DNA from: Amaurobius ferox
Taxonomy: Eukaryota > Arthropoda > Arachnida > Araneae > Amaurobiidae
DNA length: 64,000 nucleotides
Assembly (NCBI GenBank): GCA_951213105.1
Contig: OX578147.1
Location: 126,313,822 to 126,377,821 of the forward strand
Reading direction: 5' to 3'
The notes below the pieces were generated by a model. The model ran no database searches. It was not told the DNA's origin and saw nothing but the letters and a program-made list of their open reading frames with translations. Positions 48,319 through 60,968 of the stretch are shown in pieces. Position 1 is the first letter of the stretch, and every line of letters starts with the position of its first letter. The position numbers and the translations under genes are program-made.

Positions 48319-50049
48319 GTAATCAATAATACGCTGTACTTGTTTGCTTATTTAACAGTATCTACTTATTTATATTAAAAATTTCTATCTCTTTGCTTGC
48401 AGTTTAATAATATGTAATAAGTTGGATTTGATTCATTAATTCATTTACACTATTTTTGCTGTAGATATATATATGTACAGTAATTACCATAATTTCTGTA
48501 AAATGATTCCATTGCATTAAAGACTTCAAAGGGGTGCCCTCAATATAAGTATACCAAAATGCAATATTTTTTTTTTTTTTTTTTTAGTAGCATCTTTTTT
48601 TTTATTGCATTTTCTACACTATGTTATTGCATAGTGAAGGAACTTGCTGCATTATGCTTCTGTATCTCTTCCAGAAATTATGGTATATATTTCTATTCTA
48701 TAATACATTTTAGTACATGAAAAATTAAAACATATGTATATACAATGTAACACAGATTTTATGTTTCCCAGCAGACCAGCATAAAAAATCATAAGAAAAT
48801 AGATAAGACCAAGGCCAACAAAAGCACCTACAACTACCAGGTTTTATGTGTTAATGCATTATATGTAAAACTGGAACTAGATAAAATTTTTGGTAATTAG
48901 AACTCGAATTACTTAAATTTGAAGATTTTCATAGCATTATTTCCTATGAGAAAACCAATGATGGTAGTATATATTATATGGAGAAAATCGATAATTTGAG
49001 CCATGCTATGGATGCTAATGGTATCAAAACAGTTTATATTAACCCAGATAAGCCAAATGCATCCATTGGTGTCACTAAGCTGTTGCCATCTTGAAAATAT
49101 GTTTTACAGCTGAAGAAAAGTTTAAATTAATCAGGCCTGATTTAACGAGGCTTTATTGTACCTACTTACTACCTGTAGTATCTTACACATTTAACATATA
49201 TACTTTTTCTAAATTATTTTCTGATACTGTAGTATAGACAAAGTATTATTTCTTCAAACATTTTTTTTTTTCAAGATTTTCATATAATTAAATGTTTTAT
49301 GACCATCTCAAATTATTTAGAATAATTTTTTAAATGTGACCATCTGTGTGAGCATGTGTATCTGTACAGGACTAGGCACAATAATTCGAAAGCTAATACA
49401 CATATAACCATATAATAATATATATATGTAAAATTTCTATAAGAAAAACAAAAACAAACTAGGATTAGATAGAATTTTATGTTGTGTAATTAAAGAATAC
49501 ATTTGAAATGCATTTTCACAACATTATTCTCTATTGAGATACAATTATAATTTCTAAGACAATAATAGTCTACAGGGAAAATGCATGTTTTGACTATGTT
49601 AATTAGTTAATCATCAAGTTAACCAGTTTGAAGTGTTGTCAGTTTTAACAAGCAGGTTTAATGAAATTATAAGAATGGATTGTCCAAATGAATTGTTAAA
49701 TATGGATTAGTTCAAATATCATTGGAAAGAACATCTTTGATCTTTCCGATGGTGTCAAAATTGAATCTCTGTGATAATATTTTCAGTCACCAAGGAACCA
49801 GTTTGTATGAAAATCACTCAAAATCTTGCTAAAACACAAAATAACTGAAAATCTTTTTTAAATCTCACCAGGGCGTATTTTTGGGGGCCGTGTAGTACAT
49901 TTGCACCAAGCTTCATCACTGTCGATCCTTAGATTTCCCACTACAGACGACACATGCACAGATGAACATATTTTTTTGTTAAAAGTATTGCTTTGTTTTA
50001 CAAAAATTTTACTATGAGCATTAAAATATGATGCATTTCTTTTATTTAG
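48319..50049 (+). other. Kinesin intron, no gene recognised
   Basis: AT-rich with a T20-type run near 48570-48586. No terminal repeats or protein motifs found. Confidence 0.6.
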
Positions 50050-50269
50050 GGTAAAGTTAATGGAATCTGAAGAAACTTGCTCTCAGTTATGGAAGCAAGT
50101 CCAAAGAAATCAAAATCAGACTAGGCACTCTTTGAATACCTCTAACTTGTTGCATATGGATGACCATATTTTTGATATAACTCCCAATTCTCCTTCTACT
50201 TTTGAATTAATTAATTAAGCCAAAGAAGAAATAAAGGAACAGTCCAAAGTTTTAAAAGCTGCACAGTAG
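50050..50269 (+). pseudogene. KIF21-like: Kinesin-4 (KIF21-like) exon with two in-frame stops
   Basis: The acceptor TTTAG precedes a G that completes the Arg codon of the previous exon. The frame then reads VKLMESEETCSQLWKQVQ, a serine/threonine-rich middle, and FELIN-stop-AKEEIKEQSKVLKA. The order matches KIF21 (a KLLESE block, then the segment before the basic/acidic linker). TAA at 50216-50218 stands where KIF21 relatives have Leu, one base from TTA. TAG at 50267-50269 is the last codon before a GT donor; the sequence CAG-TAG-GT would be a normal CAG|GTAGGT donor with one base lost. A very long T run follows from 50271. Confidence 0.8.
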
Positions 50270-52280
50270 GTTTTTTTTTTTTTTTTTTTTTTTTTTTACA
50301 TTTAACATTTATATATGAATCTTGAATTTTTTACTTTTTTATGTAGTGTACTTTTTCAAGTAAGTAATAGATAAAATATTGTAGCTAGTAAATCTTTATT
50401 TTCATAACTAAATAAGGATAAAGTATATTATTTTGCAAAGTGACTTAAGACATAACTTTTCTTTTTCATATTATAAATAGCAGCATTAAATTTATAATAT
50501 AAAATTATATTAAGCTTATCTTTACAATTAACAGGGTTTGTATGCCTCCTTGAAATCCTTAGGAACTCTTTGATTAAAGGTATTTTTTTTTTTATATAAG
50601 GGCTCCAAAATCCTCCTTATATTTATTTTAGCCTTGATTCCTAGAAATTCGAAAATACTGGATAAATGCTAGTAATTTTACATCATGATCTGTTTTTCCA
50701 AATACGATGCAGGCCTCTTAAATGGTCTCATTTTATAATTAGTCCCATAAAGTCCCTTTTTTATTAACAGGTCCCTTTTCCCCCATATTTGCTGGGAAAA
50801 TATGTATTTTATCTTTAACAGCCACAGTTCTCGGTAATTTCCGGCACCATTGTTATGTGCTGATGAATGACTATCATGGTAGTGCATATGCTTACTTTTC
50901 TGTGATGCAGATGTTTGTCCAAACTTTTGTTTCAATTTGAAATTTTGAAAAATACTCCCCCCTCCTCCCCCCCCCCACCTAAGCATCAGAAAAAATGAAA
51001 AGAATCTGTCTTTGAATTAAATAAACTTATTGATGAAAATACAAATTGCTTCTTTTAGCTGAAAAATTCCGAGTAAGCCTCTACTCTGTTTTTTTATCAT
51101 ATTTGATGGGGCGGATCGACAAAATTCTACATGTTTCTTTCAGCAAAAAAATTCCAATGATTGCAGTTTAATGTTCTCCTTTGTAGATTTAAGAAATTCT
51201 AAAATTATATAAATTCAATAACTGTAATTGTTAAAATAACTGTGATTGTATTGTACAAATAGCTTTTTTTCAGTGATAAATTTGTTCACAGCAAAAAATT
51301 CCATTTATCAGTGCTCTGTAACTTCATACCTTCAATTTTTTTAAGTATCCTTTCTTGGGTAGTAGTGCCCTGTCCTTTATTTCTTAAGAAAATATTTGGA
51401 TACAATCATCAGTATATATATCATCAATTTTCTTTTTTTTTTTTAAATTCCGGGTGGTCCCATTTTACTCCTTTTTTAAATTGAAAATGGTCACTTTCTT
51501 CCTTTTTTTGTTGAAATTGGTCCTTTTTTTTCCCCAGGAACATAGTAAAAGTTTGTTGTGAGCCCTGATGATGTAAACATAAGACATTTTAGCATCCTCC
51601 TTTAGTATCTGTATAAATCATGAATTTTAGTGTTCTTTCATAAAATTGTAAATTAAAATTTGAATACTGTAATATTGTAAACTGAGCCGTTACATTTTAT
51701 TATTTTAAAACAGTGTTTAATTTTATGTATGTGTTTAATTAATATTATCTCAGGTTTTAGGATGATTTTGTGTTAAAATGTGAGAACATTCTGCTTCCGT
51801 TAAGAAGTGGACAGGCATGTTTTGATAAACACATGTTAGAGATGTGAACTATTATAGAGATGTACGTGGAGGGTGGAAGGGGGTATATTGGCATCTAATG
51901 TTAGTTACAGCTGCTTAGTTACAGCAGAAAATGGGATCACTAGTTACAGATACTGCAGCTTATCTGTGGATGAGATGTGGCATTAACACAGCTTGATGTA
52001 CAATCAAGTTATACTGAGCTATGTTAAATTATTTTTTCAATTAAAAAAAAAATAGACTGAAAAATTTAAAATAATGAAAATAGCCTATAAAACTTTTGAT
52101 ATAAATAACATCTATGCATAGAATATATGTGGTAGAAAACTGAACATTACAAAAAATGTAAACACGTTGGTTGCTTATACCTAATGCATAAAAATACAAA
52201 TAATTTTACTTGTCTTGTCAAAAATATGGTCCAAATTATGAATATGTAAAATAAATTTCAATATTTTAAAACTAAAAAAA
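50270..52280 (+). other. Kinesin intron, no gene recognised
   Basis: T-rich runs at 50271-50297, and related G/T-rich phrases (TGGTCCCTTTT, GGTCCTTTTTT) at about 50740-50780 and 51450-51530 that may be remnants of one old repeat. A C run lies near 50957-50976. Nothing can be assigned. Confidence 0.5.
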
Positions 52281-52289
52281 AAAAAAACT

Positions 52290-53061
52290 TCCAAAAAATA
52301 TCTGTTTAAGTGAGTGTTTCTTTTAATTTTTCTTTCATTGTTCTTTCACTTGGATTATCTTCAAAACTATAAAAAGTAGATATTAATAGTAAGTGGCAAA
52401 AATATGTACTAGAAAATTTAATATCAAAATCTGCATTTATAAAAAACAGCTCTTATAGTTTTCAAAATCATCTCGCCAAGTTGATGAAGATTGAAAAATT
52501 TCCATTTTTCAATTTTGTAATGCTTGTATCTCAAAAACTGAAAGTGCTAACTCTGAACAATAAGCAAGAATTTATAGCTCTGTGAAAGCTTTACAAGTGT
52601 ATATAATTGGATTTTGTGTTGAGCTTTTTTATTAGAAAAAAAAAGAAAGAAACTTTTTAAAAGTATCTGTTTTAACAGGATTTTTTTATTTTTCTTGTTT
52701 CACTTGAAATATATTCAAAGTTATAAAAGATAGATATAAATAGTAAGCAACAAAAATATGTATGAGGAAATTTAGTTTTTAAATCTATTTTTGTTTTAAA
52801 AAGCTCATATTTTGAGTAATCATTTTTTCAAGTTTGTTATGCTTGTAGTATTTTAAAAACTAAAAGTGCTAGCTAGGAACAAAGAGCAGGAACTTGTGGC
52901 TCGAAAGCCCTACAAGTGAATGTAGTCATATTTTGGATCGAGCTCCCCCCCCCCCCAAAAAAAAAAATAAACAAGAAAAAAACAACATGAAAATGTATTT
53001 GTCTAAAAAAGTTTTCTCTTTTTCATTTCTCTCACTTTCACTCGAAATATCTTCAAAACTA
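52290..53061 (+). repeat. Satellite-like tandem repeat, about 330-360 bp units
   Basis: Diverged head-to-tail units start near 52290, 52649 and 52982. They share phrases such as ATCTTCAAAACTATA, AGATATAAATAGTAAG and AAAACTAAAAGTGC. The third unit is interrupted at 53061 by a mobile repeat, resumes at 54362-54489, is interrupted again, and ends at about 56337-56470. Confidence 0.75.
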
Positions 53062-54361
53062 TACCAAGAAAGATCAATCATTGATAAATAAAGCATTGAT
53101 TATGAAACACTTTCCAACTTCAATGCAATTTTATTTAAACATCTCTAAAATGCGATACATTCCTCAGTAATATTTTTAAAATTATAACAATACTACATTA
53201 ATTTATTATATTTGAAAACTTAAAACTTCATCAATAAAAATGAACTTCATTCAAATGACGGCATTGAAATACAAATTGCCTGGTTTAAACATTTCTAAAA
53301 TGCGATACATTCCTCGGTAATATTTTTAAAATAATCATAATACTACAATAATGTATTATATTTCAAAACTTCATCAAAAACAAATGAAATTTATTCAAAT
53401 GACGTCATCGAAATATAACACGTCTGACTCTCTATAAAAACAGCATTTCATTCATAAACATTTTTCCATTCATTTCATTCATCACAATACTATAATAATT
53501 TATTTTATTTAAAAACTTAAAACCATGGAAATACAAGTAATTTAACTCTATACTTAAAATTTCATCCAAAAATATTGTTTACTTCTTTGCGTAAAATCAA
53601 TGAATGTTTCATTCATATTGCCTATATTGCAGACTCCATGAGTTAAATAATTTTGCATTAAAGAAATGCAGCAATTCTTTAACAACTCATTCTACATCTT
53701 TTGGTATTTACATTCTCCATAAGTTAAAAGTAGGCTTCTTTGTAGAAATAATCAAAGTTGGATGATCATTTAAACTCAAATATATTGTAATTGCGTTGTT
53801 TAAATATGTAGATGCATAGAATTTAAGCAAAAATAAAGTGGTTTTAGGACGGATACAACACTAAATATGAATAAAAAAGAACTTTAAAAATCACGATTTT
53901 TAGACAAGATGGATGCCATATTTTATTTTGAAGTGGGTCACGTGATCTCTTTATAATGGTCACTTGATCTCTCCATATAAAGGGTGTAATTATTATTTTA
54001 ATTTTTATTTAAAAAACTACTGAATATATTTTGCTGAATTTTTTTTTATATATTTTATGTGATAATTTGAATATTTCATAAAACTTTCGAAGCGATTTGT
54101 GAATTTTAAATCTGCTTAAGAAATGTTTGAAACATTAGGTCCCATAGGGTTCGATGTATTTCATTTTTTCAACCCGGGTTCAATCCAAAACTAATTGGGT
54201 GATATTATTCATTTATATTCCCATAGGTCCCACAGACTGTCTGAACAACATACTAAAATTTCATTTTGATAAAGTCATTTTTACAGCAGTTATCATGCCA
54301 ACGGACAGACAGAATGAATGAACGAAGTCTTAAACACTTTTCATTAATGTTGTAAAGTGTT
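53062..54361 (-). mobile_element. AT-rich mobile repeat, copy L (inverted)
   Basis: It is the reverse complement of the repeat at 54490-56336, with an internal deletion. Its boundaries are clean because the satellite unit on both sides is continuous (…AACTATA | AAAAATTAG…). Near its ends it has AACACTTTCCAAC and GTTGTAAAGTGTT, an inverted pair. No coding capacity, and no target duplication was found. Confidence 0.75.
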
Positions 54362-54489
54362 AAAAATTAGATATAAATAGGAAATAGTATAAGGAAATTT
54401 AGTTTCTGTATTTTTTCTTTTAAAAAGCTCTTGTATTCTTCGAGTAGCCATCTTGTCGAGTTGAAAAAGATAAAAAAATTTCCGTTTTT

Positions 54490-56336
54490 AACACTTTACA
54501 ACAATGTTGAAAAGTATTTATGACTTTGTTCATTCTGTCTGTCTGTGTGTCTGTCCGTTAGCACAATAACTGCCATAAAAATGACTTTATCCAAAATGAA
54601 ATTTTAGTATGTTGTTCAGACAGTCTGTGGGACCTATGGGAATATAAATGAATAATATCACCCAATTAGTTTTGGATTGAACGTGGGTTGCAAAAATGAA
54701 ATAAATTGAACCCTATGGGATCTCATTTTTCAAGTCATTTTTTAAGCGGATTTAAAATTCGCAAATTGCTTCGAAAATTTTAGGAAATATTCAAATAATC
54801 CCATAAAATATATATAAAATTAAAATAATTGCACCTCTTATATGAAGCGATCACGTGACCATTATACGAAGAAATTACGTGACCCACTTCAAAATGAAAT
54901 ATGGCATCCATCTTGTTGTTGTTGTTGTTGAGACCCAGGCCGTCCAACCTACCAGAAAGGTGTAAGGTAACTGTTTGGACGACCAGGAAGTGCCACCCAA
55001 TTTTGACCGGAACCCAGTGGGGGAGGCATCCACAGGGGCCGTACCCTCCTTCCCCTACCACCAACCTCTCGGAAGGACTTACGGACCCACATGTTTAACG
55101 TGATCGTACTTCGCTGGCATCCATCTTGTGTCAAAATCGTGATTTTTAAAGTTCTTTTTAATTTATATTTAGTGTTGTATCCGTCCTAAAACCACTTTAT
55201 TTTTGCTTAAATTCTGTGTATCTACATACTGAAACAACGCAATTATAATATATTTGAGTTTAAATGATCATCCAAATTTGATTATTTCTACAATGAAGCC
55301 TATTTTTTTCTTATGGAAAATGTAAACAGCAAAATATGTAGAATGAGTTGTATAAGAATTTCTGCATTTCTTTAACGCAAAATTATTTAGCTCATGGAGT
55401 TTGCAATATAGCTGATATGAATGAAACAATCATTGATTTTACAGAGAAGCAAATGGTTTTTCGATGCAGTTTTGAGCATAGAGTTTAATTACTTGTAGCT
55501 CCATGGTCTTTAGTTTTTAAATAAAATAAATTATTTTAGTTCTGTGATGAATGAAATGAATGAAAAAATGTTATCAATGAAATGCTGCTTTTATAGAGAG
55601 AGCCAGCCGTGTTATTTTTTCTATAACATCATTTGAATGAATTTCAGTTGTTTTCGATGAAGTTTTCAAATATAATAAATTATTGTAGTATTATGATAAT
55701 TTAAAAAATATTACCAAGGAATGTATCGTATTTTAGAGATGCATATCTGAACATTTTAGAGATGCATATCAGAGTCTGCATATCTGATATGAATGAAATA
55801 TTCATTGATTTTACAGAGAGAAGGATGATTTTTTCGATGAAGTTTTAAGCATAGAGTTTAATTAATTGCACCTCCATGGTCTTAAGTTTTTAAGTAAAAT
55901 AAATTATTATAGTATTGTGATAAATGAAATGAATGGAAAAATGTTTATGAATGAAATGCTGCTTTTATAGAGAGAGCCAGGCATGTTATATTTTGATAGC
56001 ATCATTTGAATAAATTTCAGTTGTTTTTGATGAAGTTTTCAAATATAATAAATTATTGTAGTATTATGATAATTTTAATAACATTCGCTAGGAATGTATC
56101 GCATTTTAGAGATGTTTAAACCAGGCAATTTACATTTCAATGCCTTCATTTGAATGAAGTTTTATTTTTTTGGATGAAGTTTTAAGTTTTCAAATATAAT
56201 AAATTAGAGTATTATTGTGTTAATTTTTAAAATATTACCGAGGAATGCATCACATTTTAGAGATGTTTAAATGAAATTGCATTGAAGTTGGAAAGAGTTT
56301 CACTATCAATGCTTTATGCATGATTGATCTTTCTTG
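54490..56336 (+). mobile_element. AT-rich mobile repeat, copy R1
   Basis: It starts AACACTTTACAACAATG and ends near CTTTCTTGTT. It carries a SINE fragment at 54917-55114. Together with copy L it forms an inverted pair about 1.3-1.6 kb per arm with a 128-bp satellite spacer. Confidence 0.75.
54917..55114 (-). mobile_element. 5'-truncated tRNA-derived SINE in copy R1
   Basis: Flanked by the 15-bp duplication TGGCATCCATCTTGT (54902-54916 and 55115-55129). Read on the minus strand it lacks the tRNA head and ends in a CAACAACAACAA tail. The same family as 36284-36573. Confidence 0.9.
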
Positions 56337-56424
56337 TTCAAGTTTATAATGCCTATATCTTAAAAACTAAAAGTGCAAGTTATAAACAATGAGCAAGAAT
56401 GTGTAGCTCTTTGAACACCCTACA

Positions 56425-56591
56425 AATGGGTTTTGGATCAAGCTTGGACAACCTAATTCAGTTTTGGATCAAGCTTGGTCAACCTAATCAAGCTTGGACA
56501 ATCTAATTGGGTTTTGAATCAAGCTTGGACAACCTAATTGGGATTTGGATCAAGCTTGGACAATTAATTGGGTTTTGAATCAAGCTTGCAC
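56425..56591 (+). repeat. Short minisatellite with repeated AAGCTT
   Basis: About six irregular units of roughly 25-36 bp built on GGTTTTGAATCAAGCTTGG and ACAACCTAATTG. It sits at the end of the satellite unit, whose own last phrase (TTTTGGATC) seeded it. Confidence 0.8.
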
Positions 56592-56840
56592 AAATATTAA
56601 TAATTAACAGTTTATCATTTTTAACACTTTACAACATAGTTGAAAAGTGTTTATGACTTTGTTCATTCTGTCTGTCTGTCTGTCAGCACGATAACTGCCT
56701 TAAAAATGACTTTATCAAAATGAAATTTTAGTATGTTGTTCAGACGGTCTGTGGGACCTATGGGAATATAAATGAATGATATCACCCAATTAGTTTTGGA
56801 TTGAATCCGGGTTGAAAAAATGAAATACATGGAACCCTAT

Positions 56841-57107
56841 GGCAAACGGAGGAAGGTTGGCTTAACACTTAACTATCACCATCTGGCTACTGTTGACAAG
56901 ATGTTAAAAGGAGAAGTAACCGTACAGGGGTATTCCCTTCGAGTAAAATTCCTTCTCGATGGGCTTTGGGTTGATTTCGCGCAATGCATCTTGGGTGATG
57001 GAAAGAGATTCTTTGTCAAGGAGGGGAAGAAAATGGGTTATTTCTTTCGCAAGTCAATGTGTTTGTGTGTTGGAATTCCACGTGGGTCGACTTTATTACA
57101 ATTTTAA
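56841..57107 (+). CDS. Unrecognised protein fragment, about 88 codons, at the left edge of the insert
   Basis: The frame is open from the first base of the insert to TAA at 57105-57107; the ATG at 56820 belongs to the flanking repeat, so no start within the insert is certain. The protein is basic at first (GKRRKVGLTLNYHH), then has VQGYSLRVKFLLDGLWVDF and a lysine/glycine-rich segment (GDGKRFFVKEGKKMGYFF). Codon use is less AT-biased than in the surroundings, suggesting former constraint. No family is recognised. It could be part of a transposase, a captured host exon, or chance. Confidence 0.3.
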   Translation, partial: GKRRKVGLTLNYHHLATVDKMLKGEVTVQGYSLRVKFLLDGLWVDFAQCILGDGKRFFVKEGKKMGYFFRKSMCLCVGIPRGSTLLQF

Positions 57108-58578
57108 GTTGTTCATTTAATATTTTTGTCACTTCATTTGCATGGTTGACATGTATTTAATCATGTATTACAATTCTGGGCTGTGTACATTTGATTTTCC
57201 GATTGCGATTGTCTTAAAATGACCGATTTGCTGAGTTTTTTGCAAACACAAAAGGTACGTGAATTATTTCGATCCTAAAAGTATTTAATGTATTGTTTTA
57301 TTTAGTATGCATACGTAATCGCAATAAACACCTTTAGAAATAAATGATCTTGTCGTTTAGGATTCTTATCATGATTATATTTACTCATTTGTATACTTAG
57401 AACTTTTGAGTTTACTAATCTTAAGGCAATTGAAAAGCTTGACATAAGCTAGTTGATTAGCTTATTTGAGATAGAATTATTTTTAATTTTCTGTCTGTTC
57501 AGGCTGATTTGCTGGATGTGTTGAAGCAGATAACATTAGAAATAAAATACTTTTAGATTATTTATACTGTGATTTTCTTTTTATGTAAATGTGTTTATAT
57601 AATAAATATGTGTAAATAAAAATTGTTTGATTAAATTTTGCTTAGCTTTACTCATGTTCCATTATTTTCTTTCTCTTAATTTATTTTTATAGGACATTTT
57701 TTTCTTGGTAGGAACCGTTATTGATTTTACAATTATTACAGGATTTTTTTTTCTTCTTAATTTCTGTAGTTTAAGTTACACTTTTACTGAAAGAGTTTAT
57801 CTGAAAGAAATATGTAAAATATAGAAGAGTTTCCTTCTTAAACACATTTCATTTGCAACTTATATATTGCAGTTGTATTATTAAAATTTACAAAAAGAAC
57901 TCTTCTATGAAGAGTATAAAATATGTCTGTGAAATAAAATCTGAGAATAAAATATATCTGTAGAGCGAAAATAATATTTAGTGTGAAAAAAATTGCGGAA
58001 CTTCTTACTCTTTATTTGTTTTATCTTATCATGTCAAAGGTAAGTGCATTTATAATTTCTATTTTATTAATATTACATATAAGAGTGCACTTGAATTTGA
58101 GTGTAAAAGTTTTTTGTAAGATCATGCATGCAAAATAAAATTCTTATATTAAGTATAATTAGATATGAAATAGAATATAATTTTATTTTACCATAATATC
58201 TTTTAATGATAACGAAAAAATATCTTAAATTGAAAAAAAAAATTATACAAGGACAAAGCATGCAAATTTAAATTCTTATTTTGAATGTAATTGGAGGTAA
58301 AAAAAAAGCATTAAAATTTTTTATTTTTCTTTAAAAAATCTTCATGTAAATGAAAATATGTTTTCCATTTAAATTGCATCACTTATCTTACGATTATCAA
58401 ATCAAAATAAAGTATAATATAAAAAAAAACTGAGAAGAAACAATAAAGAATCCTTCCTCCCGGATTCTCGTCCTGTAACGTTGCTTTTCCTGCATGACAG
58501 ACTGTCAGCAGTCGCGATAAGGCTGTTTACATTGGGTCTACGGAAGCTTCCCTTCTTTACGGTTAGAAATTCTTTGCC
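56841..58578 (+). mobile_element. 1.74-kb insertion of unknown family
   Basis: Its ends are GGCAAA ... TTTGCC, flanked by TAT on both sides (56838-56840, 58579-58581), which fits a DNA transposon with a 3-bp duplication. The first 270 bp and last 150 bp are GC-richer than the AT-rich interior (57110-58430). It has a frame at its left end (next entry) and a short opposite-strand frame at 58402-58602. The superfamily is not recognised; PIF/Harbinger makes 3-bp duplications but usually of TWA. Confidence 0.6.
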
Positions 58579-59576
58579 TATGGGACCTAATTTTTCAAAC
58601 ATTTTTTAAGTGATTTAAAATTCACAAATTGCTTCGAAAGTTTAAGGAAATATTCAAATTATCCCATAAAATATATAAAAAAAAATTCAGCAAAATATAT
58701 TCAGTAGTTTTTTAAATAAACATTAAATAATAATTACATCCTTTATATGAAGAGATCACTTGATCATTATATGAAGAGATCACGTCACCCACTTCAAAAT
58801 AAAATATGGCATCCATCTTGTGTCAAAATCATGATGTTTAAAGTTCTTTTTAATTCATATTTAGTGTTGTATCCATCGTGAAACTGCTTTATTTTTGCTT
58901 AAATTCTGTGCATCTACATCCTGAAAGAATGCAATTACAATACAGTTGAGTTTAAATGATCATCCAACTTTGATTATTTCTACAACGAAGCCTGCTTTTC
59001 ACTTATGGAGGATGTAAATACCAAAAGATGTAGAATGACTTGTATAAGAATTGCTGCATTTCTTTAATACAAAATTATTTAGCCCATGGAGTTTGCAATA
59101 TAGCTGATATGAATGAAACAATCATTCATTTTACAGAGAAGCAAATTATTTTTTGATGGAGTTTTGAGCATAGAGTTAAATTTCTTGTACCATCCATGAT
59201 TTTAAGTTTTAAATAAAATTAAATATTATAGTATTGTGTTGAATGAAATGAATGGAAAAATGTTTATGAATGAAATGCTGTTTTTATAGAGAGAACCAGG
59301 TGTGTTATATTTCGAGGAAATATATTACCGAGGAATATATTGTATTTTAGAGATGTTTAAACCAGTCAATTTATATTTCAATGCCGTCATTTGAATGAAG
59401 TTCATTTTTTTCGATGAAGTTTTAAGTTTTCAAATATAATAAATTAATGTGGTATTGTGATAATTCTAAAAATATTATCGAGGAATATATCGCATTTTAG
59501 AGATGTTTATATAAAATTGCATTGAAGTTGGAAAGTGTTTCTTAATCAATGCTTTATGCATGATTGATCTTTCTTG

Positions 59577-60575
59577 TTATTATTTATATTCATGCAAACT
59601 CCATTAGGTATGTCTAAGGAGGTTATGCTTTTCAAATATAATATAAATTCTTATATATTGTTAGTGTTATATAGCTGACAGAGCTTTAATTGACAGAGGA
59701 TGTATGACCTAAGAAATTAAATGATGTCACATGTATATGTAGGGGCTACTCAGGATTTTTGATTACTTTTGCCAACCTATTTGCCAAATGAAATTTTTTT
59801 TCCCCCTGGAGTTTTTATTTTCCAAGTCTTAGCTTGACTTTCCATTTGTACAATTGAGAAATTTAATTTGATTTATAAATTTTCAAATTCCAAAGATCAT
59901 TGCTTTGGAAAAGACACATTATAAGTGTGGATTATGATTTAGTATATCATAATTTTTGATTTTTACATAGGCAGAATTCATAATCTCTAAAATTTTTGCC
60001 AAATCTTTTTTCAGTCTTCAAATTGAATTTTATTTTCGCAGAATGTAACATTGGTGATCGGCAAGCATGACCCCTATGTATGGCTGACATAACAGTCAAC
60101 ATGTTAAACAAAAATAACTAGGGGGGGGGGGGATATATACAATACATTTGAGCACAAATTAAAATGAAATAACATAAATAGCAACCATCATGAGTCAACC
60201 CATTTCACCTTTTAGACTTTGGCTTGTTGGTCTTTTTAGCACTAAGAGGATCCAATATATCCCTAAAACAGCTATAGGCAGCATCTATTTTAATTTATGC
60301 TTATTTGTGTGCTCAAATATTTACCCCTTATTCTTTGCAAATAGTTTTTTTTTTTTTTTCTACTTTTGGGAGGAAATGTTTGATAGTCTATGACAGATAG
60401 CCTGACAACATCTTTTAGTTCATACTTGAGTTATAGTGAAGTATATTATTTCAGCGAGTCATACATTTAAAAAGAATTTTGCCAACACAAATCAGAAGTG
60501 TGTCTACAATATTTATTAAATTAAAATTTCACACCATATTTTACATGATGATAAATTATTGCTCTTTGTTTCTAG
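59577..60575 (+). other. Kinesin intron, no gene recognised
   Basis: AT-rich, with a G12 run near 60121-60132 and a T run near 60346-60359. The 67-codon frame at 60190-60393 has no recognisable domain. Confidence 0.55.
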
Positions 60576-60648
60576 ATTAGAAGAAAATGGAGAAAAAGAA
60601 GATCTGAAGGAAACAGATGATGAAAAGGAAAAAGAGGATTCTCCTGAG
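60576..60648 (+). CDS. KIF21-like: Probable kinesin-4 (KIF21-like) exon: acidic linker
   Basis: The acceptor TTTCTAG and donor GTAACC bound 73 bp that read LEENGEKEDLKETDDEKEKE then DSPE. KIF21 proteins have a long Glu/Asp/Lys-rich stretch at this point, after the basic segment. The frame needs two bases from the preceding exon, whereas the exon at 50050-50269 would end in phase 0 at the visible GT, so an exon between them is probably missing or unrecognised. Low sequence complexity makes this the weakest of the five exons. Later exons would lie beyond the window. Confidence 0.55.
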
Positions 60649-60966
60649 GTAACCATAAGCTCAGTTATGACATTTAACGTACTGCCCATGCTGTGTCCCA
60701 TATGCATTTATTTTCTTGAATTTTTATATATAACTAAATATATTTTCTGTAGTTATTCCAATTCCTGATAATTTTATGTTAATCAAACAAAATCAGATCT
60801 TTAATAATTATTTTAAGATTGCCAATTATATGACAGCGCACATAGTTTTTTAAAAGATTCCCTCCCGTCTGCTTGCCTGCAGTTTTTGTGCTTGCCCAGA
60901 GATTTGCAGACCACACAGACTCTTCTTATTCATATTATTAATTTTTGTATAATGTAACTTAATATG
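60649..60966 (+). other. Kinesin intron, no feature
   Basis: AT-rich stretch between the acidic exon and the Tc1-like element; nothing recognised. Confidence 0.6.
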
Positions 60967-60968
60967 TA

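Larger units (their letters stand above)
56623..59576 (+). mobile_element. AT-rich mobile repeat, copy R2, split by a 1.74-kb insert
   Basis: Same sequence and orientation as copy R1: first part 56623-56840, second part 58579-59576. The repeat is continuous once the insert is removed (CCCTAT | GGGACC), and R1 gives the uninterrupted form near 54705-54725. Confidence 0.78.
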
